A stretch of 64,000 nucleotides of DNA, from the NCBI GenBank assembly GCA_019828595.1, contig JAHQRK010000012.1:682001-746000 (forward strand), in the 5' to 3' direction. Below the pieces are notes generated by a model, which saw only the letters and a program-made list of their open reading frames with translations, did no database searches and had not been told where the DNA came from. Both the position numbers and the translations under genes were made by a program. This DNA is from Aphanomyces cochlioides. Taxonomy: Eukaryota > Oomycota > Saprolegniomycetes > Saprolegniales > Verrucalvaceae. Positions 12,439 through 22,737 of the stretch are shown piece after piece (position 1 is the stretch's first letter; the number at the start of each line of letters is the position of its first letter).

Positions 12439-13707
12439 ATGCTGGCCCGTGTTGCGCGTCGAGTCGGGCTCGCCTCAAATACCCGCAGGATGAGCAACTA
12501 TAGCATTCGCGTCACGAGAGAAACGGACGTTAGCTTTGCAGTGGCGCATGGTACGTGGCTTGAAATAGTTACAACTCAAGCTCGATGTGTAGTCGACAGC
12601 ACAGCGCATACTGTTCTCTTGAATGGATGCTGGTCAGTCACGGCCTTGGCTGGGGCTGCTGCGTTCTATCAATTCGTGACTAACTTGCACACAGTCCCTA
12701 TCACGGGACGCACGCAAGTTGTGGTCTTCAGTCGTGAAGATGACACGGCAAGCCATCGAAATCGGATGGGATTTAGACATGGCGTGTAGGAAATGGGGAA
12801 TCAACACGCGAAGGAAGCATTGGCGGGAAAGACAATCATCAACAATGGCCCTCGCTTCAAGATGGTCAAAGATGTGGCCACGTTTGTCTGTATCATGTTC
12901 TCGTGATCTCAATTCTCGTCTAGACGACTTGTCGCCGTCGCCGATAAAATCTTTGATCCAGGTTTTCACTGGCAAATCTACCTCATAGACGATCCCCAAG
13001 TGAATGCATGCTGCTTCATGGGTTTGTCCTTTCTTGACACTGCTCTTGTGACCGTCACGACTTGTCTAGGCGGCAAGATGTTTGTCTACACGGGTCTTCT
13101 TGACTTCATTGATGCCACCGTCGAGCAAGGCATTGTGACCAACAAGTACAATGCAATCGCGACCGTCCTTGGCCATGAAATTTCACATGCATTGGCTCGG
13201 CACACTGCTGAAACACTGAGCTACCTGCCGCTCCTTCTCGCATTGACGGTCATGACTGTCGACAGCACGTTGATCTCGTCGCTGTGCACATTCTTGTGGC
13301 AATTACCCTTTAGTCGCATGCACGAAAAGGAAGCTGATCATATTGGCTTGATGCTCATGGCGGCTGCATGCTACGATCCATCTGAAGTAGACAAGTCTCC
13401 TTGTCACCGGAGATCTCACTTTCCTTAGGCGCCAAAGTTCTGGGAAGGCATGAAGCTCCTGAACAACAACGACTTCGACTGGTTTTCCACCCATCCAGCC
13501 GACGACAAACGACAACGCTACTTAGAAGACCTCGTAGCCGAAGCTAAGGCGTTCCAGGACAAAGCGTCCTGGTGTGGAGACATGCAGAACAAAGTGTCCA
13601 AGCTTATCTTCAGACGAGTGACGCGCCGTTCGGCCACGGCTGGCACGACACACACCGCGGAAATGGCGGCAATTTTCGATGGCATCAAAGAAGGCGAAGC
13701 CAAGTAA
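12439..13707 (+). CDS. OMA1: OMA1-like mitochondrial M48 metallopeptidase
   Basis: A zinc endopeptidase of the inner mitochondrial membrane family that processes proteins under stress. Start is at 12439, with an Arg-rich, acid-poor N-terminus (MLARVARRVGLASNTRRM) typical of a mitochondrial presequence. The family motif VPITGRTQVVVFS precedes the catalytic region. HEISHALARHTAE (about 13170) gives the HExxH zinc site, and MHEKEADHIGLMLM (about 13320) the third-ligand motif. A short intron near 13022-13070 joins NACCFMG to GKMFVYTG. Further introns lie near 12550-12640, 12780 and 13385-13430. The stop codon is 20 bp from the stop of the convergent MED8 gene. The subfamily is fairly sure; the exact substrate is inferred. 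Confidence 0.85.
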
Positions 13708-13727
13708 ATGATGACCTTAACAATGAC

Positions 13728-14297
13728 TTATGTCCATTGGCCTGACTCCATGTATCGAAACGCAGCGCCTTGTGTACTGTTAGGTCGCACAACTTCTTTG
13801 AATTTGCCAACTTTGATGCGTTTGAGCAGTTCGTCAGCGCTCTTCTTGAGGGAATCTTCAAACCCTTCGACGGTGGTATTGAATGTTTCTTTTTGGACTT
13901 CAAGTTCGTCCCATGTCCACTCTGCTTTACGTTTGCGATGGGGTAACAAAGACGCAGTGTCTGTTTGGAGCAACTCTTCGTCGCGCTTCTCCATTTCGGG
14001 GTCTTCACGCGTGCGCAAGAGGATTGGAATATGCGTCGGGTCAGGCAGCGACATACGTGGCGCACAGACCCAGTGGTGCATGCTTTCTGGGAGCAAACTA
14101 TCTTCGTCGTCTTTGGATCCCATGATATTTTCAAGCTGCTTCGACACAACTTGAAACTTGCTCAAGTATTCAGGCCATTGCGTCAGAGGATGCCATGCCA
14201 TCAACGTTTCCAGCGTCTGAATCGTGTGGCGAAGATGATCTGCTCGCGAACGGATCGATTGGAGCGTTCGCGCCTGGTCGGTCTGCGCATTCGACAT
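13728..14297 (-). CDS. MED8: Mediator complex subunit 8 (MED8)-like
   Basis: A single exon of 189 residues starting MSNAQTDQARTLQSIRSRAD. The first half is helical with WPEYLSKFQVVSKQLENI, matching the MED8 W-x-x-x-L-x-x-F-x-V-L-x-x-Q-L pattern. The middle has ILLRTREDPEMEKRDEELL, like the family's LLRTKPxPEVE segment. MED8 is a head-module subunit of Mediator that links transcription factors to RNA polymerase II in the nucleus. It lacks the long C-terminal tail of metazoan forms. It sits back to back with a small open frame at 14392, 94 bp away. Confidence 0.75.
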   Translation of the reverse strand: MSNAQTDQARTLQSIRSRADHLRHTIQTLETLMAWHPLTQWPEYLSKFQVVSKQLENIMGSKDDEDSLLPESMHHWVCAPRMSLPDPTHIPILLRTREDPEMEKRDEELLQTDTASLLPHRKRKAEWTWDELEVQKETFNTTVEGFEDSLKKSADELLKRIKVGKFKEVVRPNSTQGAAFRYMESGQWT

Positions 14298-14391
14298 GTT
14301 CGGCTACAGTTTAAAATCAAGAATGAGCCAATCAAAAGTTTTACATGATTAAATTTTGACCAATCATATTGTGCAAAAAGTTTCTAATCAA

Positions 14392-14601
14392 ATGGCGACA
14401 CAAAATCTACAATCTCAGCGACACCGCACCTTGGTCATCCCGCTGGGAGAACGAAACACTCGACGCCTATTCGAGGGCTTTCATGTGAGTGGCTCATCTC
14501 TGAATGATACACCGGCGATTTCACGACATCACGACACAAATCCACGCAGTAAAAAAATACACTGTCAAAGCACCATCAATGACTTCTACATGAAATATTA
14601 G
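14392..14601 (+). CDS. Possible small gene or first exon, unrecognised
   Basis: The ATG at 14392 opens MATQNLQSQRHRTLVIPLGE. A strong splice donor (CAT|GTGAGT) follows about 30 codons later, but the nearest acceptor leads straight into a stop. Without splicing the frame runs for 70 codons. It lies divergently from MED8 in what looks like a shared promoter. It could be the start of a longer gene whose other exons are not recognisable, or a decayed gene. Confidence 0.25.
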   Translation: MATQNLQSQRHRTLVIPLGERNTRRLFEGFHVSGSSLNDTPAISRHHDTNPRSKKIHCQSTINDFYMKY

Positions 14602-14849
14602 TCAAAATAGAACCCTACATTTATTAATATGATACTTACAATTTATCTTTATATTTGTATGTAATAAATTTCATGATTTTGAAACTCAAGCAGACTTTGG
14701 ACAATTTAGATAAAAATTTCACAGAATTGTAAAAAATAAACAATTTACACTGCTAGACTGTATTAATTCCTAATTAGGAATAATTAGGCAAATTTGGCTT
14801 AGAAATGTCCTGTTTGAACACAGAGTAACTGTTTCTGCATTTGTCTATA

Positions 14850-17800
14850 ATGGCGGCGGCGGTCGAGTCGACGAAACCTAAAAGTGGCGCTCGGATACGT
14901 ACACAGAGCGACTGCTACACAAGCGGCGAGCGGGAACGAGCGTGGAGAAAGTCCCTTGTCGAAGAGTTAGGTCTCGATGAGTCGTTCCGTGCGAGTTTGA
15001 ATGGTATCGCGAGCACGGGCGGCCGCCTCTCGCTTGGCGCCTCACTCGAACGTGTTGACATCGGCCGGCTGTCAGAAACCGCATCAGAGATTCTGAGCGA
15101 TGCAAAAGTGATCAAAGGTGGAAACGAAGCCAAATTGTATCGCCAGTCACTGTGTCTTTCGGACGAAGGACGCGTGTCCATCTCGGAAGACAGCCAGGAT
15201 GTCCAGACCATGCTGGAAGATGCAAAAGAAGCCGCTGCGATGGGTGAAATGGATGAAGAGCTCCGCGAAGTGCAACCTTTGACACCAGAACTCATTGAGT
15301 GGGAAGGTGTCTTGAGCAAACGGAGCGAATGGTTGCGACGATGGGAAAAACATTATTACGTCATGGTTGGCACCACTCTCAAGCGTACGCCAACCATACC
15401 GATTTTACGTTTACCAGGTGGACATTGTAGGTTTTGCATCAAAGGAAGCGTTCACAGCCACGCTACAGGAATCCCCTGTAGAAGGCAAGCCGTCACCGCC
15501 ATCCTACGTCATTCAAGGTGTCAAAGATGCCCCTGGCCGAGCGAATGGATTTGTCTTCACATGCCACGACGGCAAAACATTACAGCTAACAGCTCCAACT
15601 GCGATCGAAAAAGTAATTTGGATGCGACTTGCCCAAGAAGCCATGGTCTCGCTACCAGATCTTCCTGTCTACCCGCTTGAAATCGAAGAGTTCTACGCCA
15701 TGTTGATCGTCTTGTACACTGCATACAGCGGCAACTGGCGCACATCGGGGGATATGGCCGTGACATTACCACCGCCTTCAGAGCAGGTAAGTCTATGTCG
15801 TATCCTTGAGTCCATTACGTTGTCGTAGGTCTTTTCACGATTCTTTCGTCTCCTTGACAAAGACATTCTCGTGTCTTCCAACTACCCACCGTCGGTGCCC
15901 TTCTGTGGTTCATATCGAGGCGCAAGTGGCTTTGTCCAGTTTCTCCATGCATTTGCGTCCCACACAACTTGGACGAACTTTAAAGTCGAAGGGATTGCAA
16001 TGGAAGACAATGTGGCTGTCGCGTCAGGCAAGGAAGAACTTGAAAATGTCCGAGATCGACGCAAGTTTGTGCAGAACTGGGTCCATAAGTTCAATTTTGC
16101 CCCGGATGGTCGCTTGATCAAGTTTGAAATCAACGGCGATGTCGTGGCTGCCTCGGCCGTGTATAAAATCCCAGGAGCAGCGACGACTCTCACGCTGCCC
16201 CAAGACTTTCATGAAGTCCAAACACCTCTCTCTGGTATCCTGACTGTCCGCGTACTCCAAGGATCAGGGCTCAAGTATATTCCTCACACGACCTCGTCAT
16301 CTACTGCCGCAAAGAAGACTCCAATTGCGCTGCAAGATCCACGAGTTGTCCTGAGCCTTTCCGTCGGTGATCCTCAAACAAGTTTACTCCCACCGCCTGC
16401 TCCAACAACTTCAGCATCATCCTACTTGCCGATTTCAGTGCCGCTTCCATCAACTCTGACGAGGAAATTGAGCAGCACTGGCCTGCTACGATCCGTGTCA
16501 GCACCAGTGAAATCTACAGCGACTCCTACTCCCGCAGATGTGATGACAGAGGCAGCGCGCAATAAGGGACAGAGTACCGACTTGAGCGCCCCTGTATGGA
16601 ACGCCGTGCTTACGATTCCTTTCGACCAAGTCCAGGGCGGGGTTCGTCTTCTTGTTGACGTCGTTGAGATGCATCCGACACGAATGAAAGTCGGCATGGC
16701 ATTTGTAAATGTTGCCAAGTACCTTATGGAGCAAGAAACCAAGCAAACGAGTCAATGGGTCACGATCAGTAGCACGAAAGGCGAATTCTGCGGACGCGTC
16801 CAGCTGAGTATCTCCTGTGTGCTGCAGTCGTCCAAGGCCGTCACACCTAACGTTAACCATCTCATGCAGTGGAATATGAAGAAAGACGATGCTACACCAA
16901 GTTTGAATCGTCCTGGGTGGTCACAAATGCACCTTAACACGAATACAACGACGATTAACGAGAATGGACAAAACCAGGAGAAAGTACCATCTCCCGAAGC
17001 TGCTCTCGCGTCTGTGGATCCACTAAAGCCGAAGATATGCGAAGACGATCCGTCCATGCATGTGTACACAGTCTGTGGGGCACCCTTCGTTATTCCTCAG
17101 CATTATCAATTGATCAAAGTGTGTGGTCGCGGTGCTTACGGTATTGTAATTGCCGCAACGAACCAGGAAACGGGCGGCAGTGTCGCCATCAAAAAGGTTA
17201 TTGATTGTATCTGGCATCCTCATCAACTCAAACAAATACTTCGTGAAGTGCGGCTCATGCGCCATTTATGCCACGCGAATATTTTATCGCTCATGGATTT
17301 GATCCCGCCGCCATCGTATCAAGACTTCCGCGATGTATACATGACAGTGGATTTGATGGAAATGGATCTCCACCGCATCATCTACTCAAAGGAAGTACTC
17401 AGTGACGACCACATTCGTTACTTTGTCTTTCAACTACTCAGTGGCCTCAGCCACATGCACGCCTGCGGCGTCCTCCATCGTGATTTGAAACCCAGCAATC
17501 TCCTCATCAACTCGGATTGTCAGCTTAAAATTTGCGATATGGGTCTTGCTCGCCCTAAAGATATGGACGACTTAGGCATGACTGAATATGTCGTCACGCG
17601 TTGGTATCGAGCGCCTGAACTGCTCCTCGGAAGTGCCTATGATGAAGGCGTCGACGTTTGGGCAGCAGGCTGCATCATGGCGGAAATGCTCGGTCGCAAA
17701 CCGCTCTTCCCTGGTCGGAGTTATGTCCACCAGCTACAACTCATCATGAATGTCCTGGGTGTGCCAGAGGAACACTCATTCAAGGAGAATCCCCAAGCGC

Positions 17801-18347
17801 AAAAGTTCAAAGGTCGACAATTGCTCAGTCGAACACCCTCTCGCCAAGGAATAGATACGTCGCTTCTGTTTCCAAATGCCAACCCTGAGGTAAAGTTGCC
17901 ATTCAATGAAAAGTTTAAGTTCATGCTAGGGCTTGGATCTACTGTGGAAGTTGCTCGTGTTTGACTCGACCAAGCGGATGACAGTGAAAGAAGCACTGCG
18001 CCATCCCTACTTGGCATCGTACTATGTCGAATCGAACGAGGAGCAGCAAGTCGAAAAGTTTCAAAGCTTTGACTTCGAAGATTTGGGCGAAAACGATTTG
18101 AAAGAGCTCATGTTTAGGTACAAATTTCCTACGATTACTTGTAGCTCATGTGTGTGTTTGGCGCAGGGAAATCTGTCATTTCCATCCCGAAGAGATGGAA
18201 AAGCGAGCAAAACAAATGGCCGAAATGCCTAAAGAAGAGAAGCTCCCGCCAGGTTGGGTCAAGCGAGAAAGCCGAAGCATTCGTGGCAAATTTTACTATT
18301 CACATGCAAAACGAGGCATCAGCACATGGGTAAAGCCCACAGCATAG
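14850..18347 (+). CDS. Mosaic MAP kinase: PH, SnoaL-like, C2, kinase, WW
   Basis: Domains in order: PH (WEGVLSKRSEWLRRWEKHYY ... YRFYVYQVDIVG, about 15300-15640); SnoaL/NTF2-like (PFCGSYRGASGFVQFLHAF ... GRLIKFEINGDVV, about 15830-16170); C2-like (GILTVRVLQGSGLKYI ... GVRLLVDVVEMHPTRMKVG, about 16230-16740); ERK-type kinase (GRGAYGIVIAA, VAIKKV, HRDLKPSNLL, TEY in the activation loop, about 17110-18100); and WW (LPPGWVKRE ... YYSHAKRGISTWVKP, about 18240-18340). The start is the ATG at 14850. Clear introns are 15787-15828, about 17890-17931 and about 18119-18167. The DFG motif reads DMG (KICDMGLARP). One apparent single-base frame change occurs near 15390 inside the PH domain with no usable intron. 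The PH and C2 domains suggest membrane recruitment of the kinase. Confidence 0.85.
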
Positions 18348-18449
18348 ATAATATTAGCTGACTTGCATGGGCGCTGGTGCCGATGCATGTTTCGATGGTT
18401 TGTCGGTCCAAAATGGTTTGTACTTGCTGTTCTCCTAGACGTAGACACA

Positions 18450-19131
18450 TTAAGTACACTTCAAATAATGAGGAGTGTATCTTACTCGAAGATGTTTGGT
18501 CTGGACGACCGCTACTGGCGATTTGACTGGAACCAAACGATCGTCACGAAGTAGAGATGCTTCGTTCTACAGATAAGAAGTATTTTATCCGCCCGGATGC
18601 GTTCACGTACGGTGTGGAAGAGGCCAAGCGAGCTATACATGGTCAAAGGATCTATGGGCGGCACGTGGCGTTGTGCTTCTTTCTGCTTGGATAGCTGTGC
18701 CTTTTCCAATACATTTCTTTGGACGACGATTGATTCATGGAATGCATCTTCTTCGCCCGAGTCACTACGAGGTTGGAATCTCAAAATTGTAGATTTCTTT
18801 GTTCAGTCATGTCATACCTTAGGTCCGACTCGACGACATGTTGGAAGAAATCTCGTAGCAAGCGGCTTCCTGACGTTTCCTCTCCAGCCCTTGCCGAGTT
18901 ACTATATTTCGTTATCATCAAATGGTCTAGACGAGCAATGTGTCAACCTTGCATGAAGATTCTGCGTGTCGTGCTCTTCGTCAAACGAAGCCATACGCCG
19001 TAGCAGTGTCTCATGGGGCGAATTGTCGCCCAATTCTACGCATCCATGAGCGGTCAGACCATGTAATTTGCTAGTTCTGCCAAACCGTTGCTCTCTTCAG
19101 GACGCAAGCAGCAGCCGATCACGTTGCCCAT
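18450..19131 (-). CDS. Unrecognised acidic protein with N-terminal acylation signal
   Basis: Rebuilt from four short segments. The start at 19131 reads MGNVIGCCLRPEESNG, a textbook signal for N-myristoylation (G2) plus palmitoylation (C7, C8), so it is probably membrane-tethered. Next is ELGDNSPHETLLRRMASFDE, then, across an intron (about 18907-18952), SARAGEETSGSRLLRDFFQH. Across another (about 18770-18820) come SDSGEEDAFHESIVVQRN and PPIDPLTMYSSLGLFHT. Across a third, with a strong GTACGT donor, come NEASLLRDDRLVPVKSPVAV and RYTPHYLKCT. The last three junctions keep frame. Between the first and second segments (about 19060) a one-base frame change remains unexplained. No family is recognised. 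Confidence 0.5.
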
Positions 19132-19851
19132 TGCCCAAGTGAAAATCTCTCGCGACGATTCAAGCAAACCCTATCTAAATTCCTCGCATTTGATTGGCCA
19201 GAACCAAGATACCCAATGAGATACGGGGACCTATCTTTCATATTCACATTATTTAATGTTCACAAGAAATAGTAATTTATCCGGATTTCACAAAATAGTG
19301 TGTCATTGAGGCATGACAGGCCAGCATCAACATCACATTGCGACGTGGCACATGCAATATCCCGCATTCGCTTGACAGCTCATGATATGACACGGATGGC
19401 TGTCTAGCGCTACATGGCCACGACATTGTCAATCATGGGCTACTATTTGTATGGTCATCATGCAGCCATGTGCTTGTCGTGGGCCGCATTTGTCCTTTTC
19501 ACATCTCCCCCTTCGATCGCGCATGTCGATGGATTCATCCATTTGACATCTATCACCCTGCGCTAGAGAAACCTTGGGTAGAGCGCTGGAGGTGAAATAT
19601 CAGCCTTGGGATGGAGGGAATGGCATCACGGGTATTCCTGCCATCACACCAATGGGGAGGACAAAGAGTTGGAGTGTGTCATGAAAGCCGAGATGATGAT
19701 GAAGTGCGGGTGGTGATGAAGCGGGGGCTAAATGGTGACTCTTCTTTGCAAACAAGAAAGAAGAGGTGAGGGACCATGATCAAGTATAATGATTATAAGA
19801 GAGGCTGTTAAACAGATTAAGGGGGGTTGATCAAGATACAGGTATATTGAA
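19132..19851. other. intergenic, one TCCGGAT element
   Basis: TTATCCGGAT occurs at 19277-19286, about 145 bp upstream of the 19131 start codon. No other coding or repeat signal is visible. Confidence 0.4.
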
Positions 19852-20451
19852 TCACTTGTATCCTGGTAGGACATCACGTGGAACGAGCGAGCAACCGCCA
19901 GGTTTAGTCGAGTCAACATGAGCAGACATTTGTGCGATCGCACAGCAGCCACACCACATGACAGTGCACAAGTCCATGGCGACAAAGCCTGGGATTTGGA
20001 ACAATTGACGCACGCGGACACGGAGGGCCGTCACGACACTGACAAATACCAATGAGCACACAATCGCAATCACGTTGAGCGTGGTGTGTTCGAAGAAACT
20101 GCAGCCCACAGTGGCAAGGTAAAAGAGTCCCACGAGGAGAACACAAGTCGTGTAGTGGGCAAGTCCAACACGGTGAGCAATCTGGCCGACTGAGACGCAC
20201 GGAACAAACGTCGAGATGATCCACATGTAGACGGTGTGGTAAGAGAAAAGACCTGTGCACCATTCTCCAACGACAATGCCATTTGAATCAGTCTGGTGCT
20301 GGACAGCCGAGAGGGTTGCAATGTCGTCATTTATGATCGTTCCATCAGTGTCTTGATATGGCGCTAGCTTGATATCGCTGCCCAACGCTGTCTCGACTGT
20401 GAAGGAGTTCGCTAGACTGCCACGATCCGCTGTGAACCGCTCAATCCCCAT
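19852..20451 (-). CDS. PLAC8-family Cys-rich membrane protein
   Basis: An intronless frame of about 199 codons from the ATG at 20451 (MGIERFTADRGSLANSF). A polar N-terminal third is followed by the PLAC8 core: EWCTGLFSYHTVYMW, FVPCVSVGQIAHRVG, a hydrophobic span (TTCVLLVGLFYLATVGCSFF), another (LNVIAIVCSLVFVSVVTAL), then WCGCCAIAQMSAHV. The CCAIAQ sequence is the family hallmark. PLAC8 proteins are plasma-membrane proteins linked to ion homeostasis or cell size in plants and fungi. The usual CC-rich CPC entry motif is reduced to VPC here. Topology and transport role are inferred. Confidence 0.75.
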   Translation of the reverse strand: MGIERFTADRGSLANSFTVETALGSDIKLAPYQDTDGTIINDDIATLSAVQHQTDSNGIVVGEWCTGLFSYHTVYMWIISTFVPCVSVGQIAHRVGLAHYTTCVLLVGLFYLATVGCSFFEHTTLNVIAIVCSLVFVSVVTALRVRVRQLFQIPGFVAMDLCTVMWCGCCAIAQMSAHVDSTKPGGCSLVPRDVLPGYK

Positions 20452-20546
20452 CGTCGTTCGTGCGCTGGTGGTAAAAAGTGTTTCTGAACTGGACAGCGAC
20501 TGGCTAAGACACTCGACGTGATAGGATGAAATTGGCAAGATTGTAA

Positions 20547-20740
20547 TAGGGAGATTTCGAAAGTTATTCCATTCCCTCTCCCGTACAAATACCTCTTAAA
20601 ATTTATTTTTCTACGGGAAGACTCTTAAATATTATAAGTTATCCCATAGAATTGGCTGATTATGTATACGGGAGAAATTCCATTCCCATAAAAATTATAG
20701 TGAATGGGAACGGGAAAGTGCGAGTTTCGAAATCTCCCTA
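20547..20740. mobile_element. Mariner-type MITE, 194 bp
   Basis: The element is bounded by a perfect 16-bp inverted repeat, TAGGGAGATTTCGAAA at 20547-20562 and its complement ending at 20740. The outermost TA on each side fits a TA target duplication. The interior is AT-rich with imperfect inverted similarity (TTCCATTCCC and complement) and no coding capacity. It lies upstream of the PLAC8 gene. Confidence 0.65.
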
Positions 20741-21538
20741 ATGTTGGGAATTTTCGCATTTCCGGATACCGTAGAGGCACAAAACAAGATGGTGGAATAT
20801 TGAGTACGATGCAAGTGGCGTGGAAACGGCGGTCTAGAGGACAATTGAGAGCCATAAACAAGACACTCTTATAGGGCTATGATTCTGCTGCACATTTGTC
20901 CCCATATCGGTCAAAGGGAGCGACGGTATAGACGTGTTTGCCGAGCACACCGAAAGCACGGTCGAGGATTCATCCCCATTGCGACATCCGGTACACCCCT
21001 TGCACTCCTTGTCATTGCCACGGCTGCGCCGTGCGATTGCGGCTGTGCTGATACTCATCTGTGAAGAAAGAATCAAGATGGAGTTGCAGGCCCGCGGTGT
21101 TTGAACAGTGAGCACAGTTAAATATGTCGCCAAAGTATCAACAGCAGCCTCAGGATACCGGTACAGGCGAAGATGAAGCCAATGAACTCGCCAAAGGATC
21201 ATGAGGAAGCACTTCTTCATTGACGAGGCTTGAGCCTTGCATGATTGATCTTGTGTTTTCAATTTGGGCGACTTTATCGTGGCAGGACAAGTACGTACTG
21301 TATTTATCGTGCTGGACACTCGGCACACGTTATCAGCCCAGTGCTAGTCAACTGGACAGCCAAGACTTGCGAGACATATCGGATAGTATCACAGTCACGG
21401 ACACAAGCATAATAAGCCTGTGTTCATGTGGTAGATTTCATCTATCGTGCATGATGGCAATGGATGCTTGAGAAATAAATACAACACAAAAAGTTGACGT
21501 ATCTTAACTCATTTTAAGACACAGTACGTAGCAGAGAC
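20741..21538. other. gap with weak coding hints
   Basis: An ATG-started 74-codon frame (20834-21058, minus) reads MSISTAAIARRSRGNDKECK and continues CTGCRNGDESS. It is preceded by an acceptor-like CTTCACAG. No domain is recognised and it is not accepted as a gene. Confidence 0.25.
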
Positions 21539-22737
21539 TTAACCACACCACGTGACCACGAACGCTTCGTTGAGATTGCAATTCTTGGTGTGGTCATCAT
21601 CGTAAGGGTACAAGTAGGCGTCAGCACATTGTTCCCAACCACAGTACAGGTCGTTGCAGTTGTGACCGTTGTTGTTTGCCAAGCCTTGAATCGACACACG
21701 GACGGGAACATTAAAGCCCTTCACGGTGCCCCCCTTGGAGCAAGCTGCGAAACTGCGACCGGTGCCACACTACGGGTTCATTCATCAGTTCCGGTGCAAT
21801 AACACGACGCACTTACATCAGGGGGGATGGCGCTAATATCATACCAGAATTTGCCACCCTCACGCGAAACTTCAAACACTATAGAGGCGTAATGTGAGGG
21901 CAGGGGGATGAGGGATAACTTACAGGTAGCTTCGGCGGAGCGGCCAACACGGATTGTTGCAGTGGCATACGTTCCAGGTAAGTCGAAGTAGGCTCCAGCT
22001 TGGACTGTTTGGTAGTTGTCCTTGTGGTTAACAGAGTACATAAATTCGACAGCCTTGCCGCAGTTGTTGACGTTACGAATGCTTCCTGGGGCGAGAGCAG
22101 GTGTCGGAGGGGGAGTCGGAGGAGGGGTCGGAGGAGGAGTCGGTGGAGGGGTCGGTGGGGGTGTAGGTGGAGGAGTAGGTGGGGGCGTTGGTTCGGGGGT
22201 CGGTGCGGGGGTTGTTGTGGGCTCAGGGGTAGGCTCAGGGGTCGGAGCTGGCGTGGGCTCGGGTGTAGGCTCAGGGGTCGGTTCTGGTGTTGTGAATTCA
22301 ACCGACTCGAGGTTGCTCGAGTTGGTCAAATTAACTGGGACGTCATTGGCGAGGGTAAAGTTGTTGGATCCAACGACATCGCTCAGAGTGCCGCTGGTAC
22401 CATCAGCGGTAGAGCCAGCCAGTACTTCACCATTGGTACTGGGTGTGGTCGACACTGGGCTTGTGGTAGGTGTGAGGGCACTGCCCGTGGTCGAACTGTC
22501 AGTGTTAGTTGCTGTCGACAAGATGACTGCAATTGCAGACCCAACGACCACTAGAGACGCTGCAAGGATGATGAGAATCTTCTTTCGCTTGGCGAGCTGG
22601 AAGGATTGTTCATACTCTTCCGAGTCTTTGTCGGCAATCGAGCGCGATGGCACCCAGTCAGTCTCTCGCCATATCGAGAGTGCAGTTGGCGCTCCAGCGG
22701 CTGTCGTCGGCGTATTCAACTCACTGCTGTGTGTCAT
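21539..22737 (-). CDS. Membrane-anchored Bys1/thaumatin-like extracellular protein
   Basis: Start is the ATG at 22737 (MTHSSELNTPTTAAG). A cytosolic N-terminus of about 50 residues is followed by one transmembrane helix (ILIILAASLVVVGSAIAVIL), so this is a type II topology. Then comes a Ser/Thr-rich region, a Pro-Thr repeat linker (PEPT/PPPT units, about 22100-22290), and a C-terminal domain. The domain starts IRNVNNCGKAVEFMYS and carries YFDLPGTYATATIRVG, FWYDISAIPPDV and CADAYLYPYDDDHTKNC. These motifs fit the Bys1/small thaumatin-like fold of secreted fungal and oomycete proteins. Introns of about 50 bp at about 21880-21925 and 21770-21815 keep the frame. A role at the cell wall is inferred. 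Confidence 0.7.

Noticed and set aside
22100..22290. Short repeat array that might be taken for a CRISPR or satellite
   Set aside because: It codes a Pro-Thr linker in frame; there are no unique spacers between repeats.
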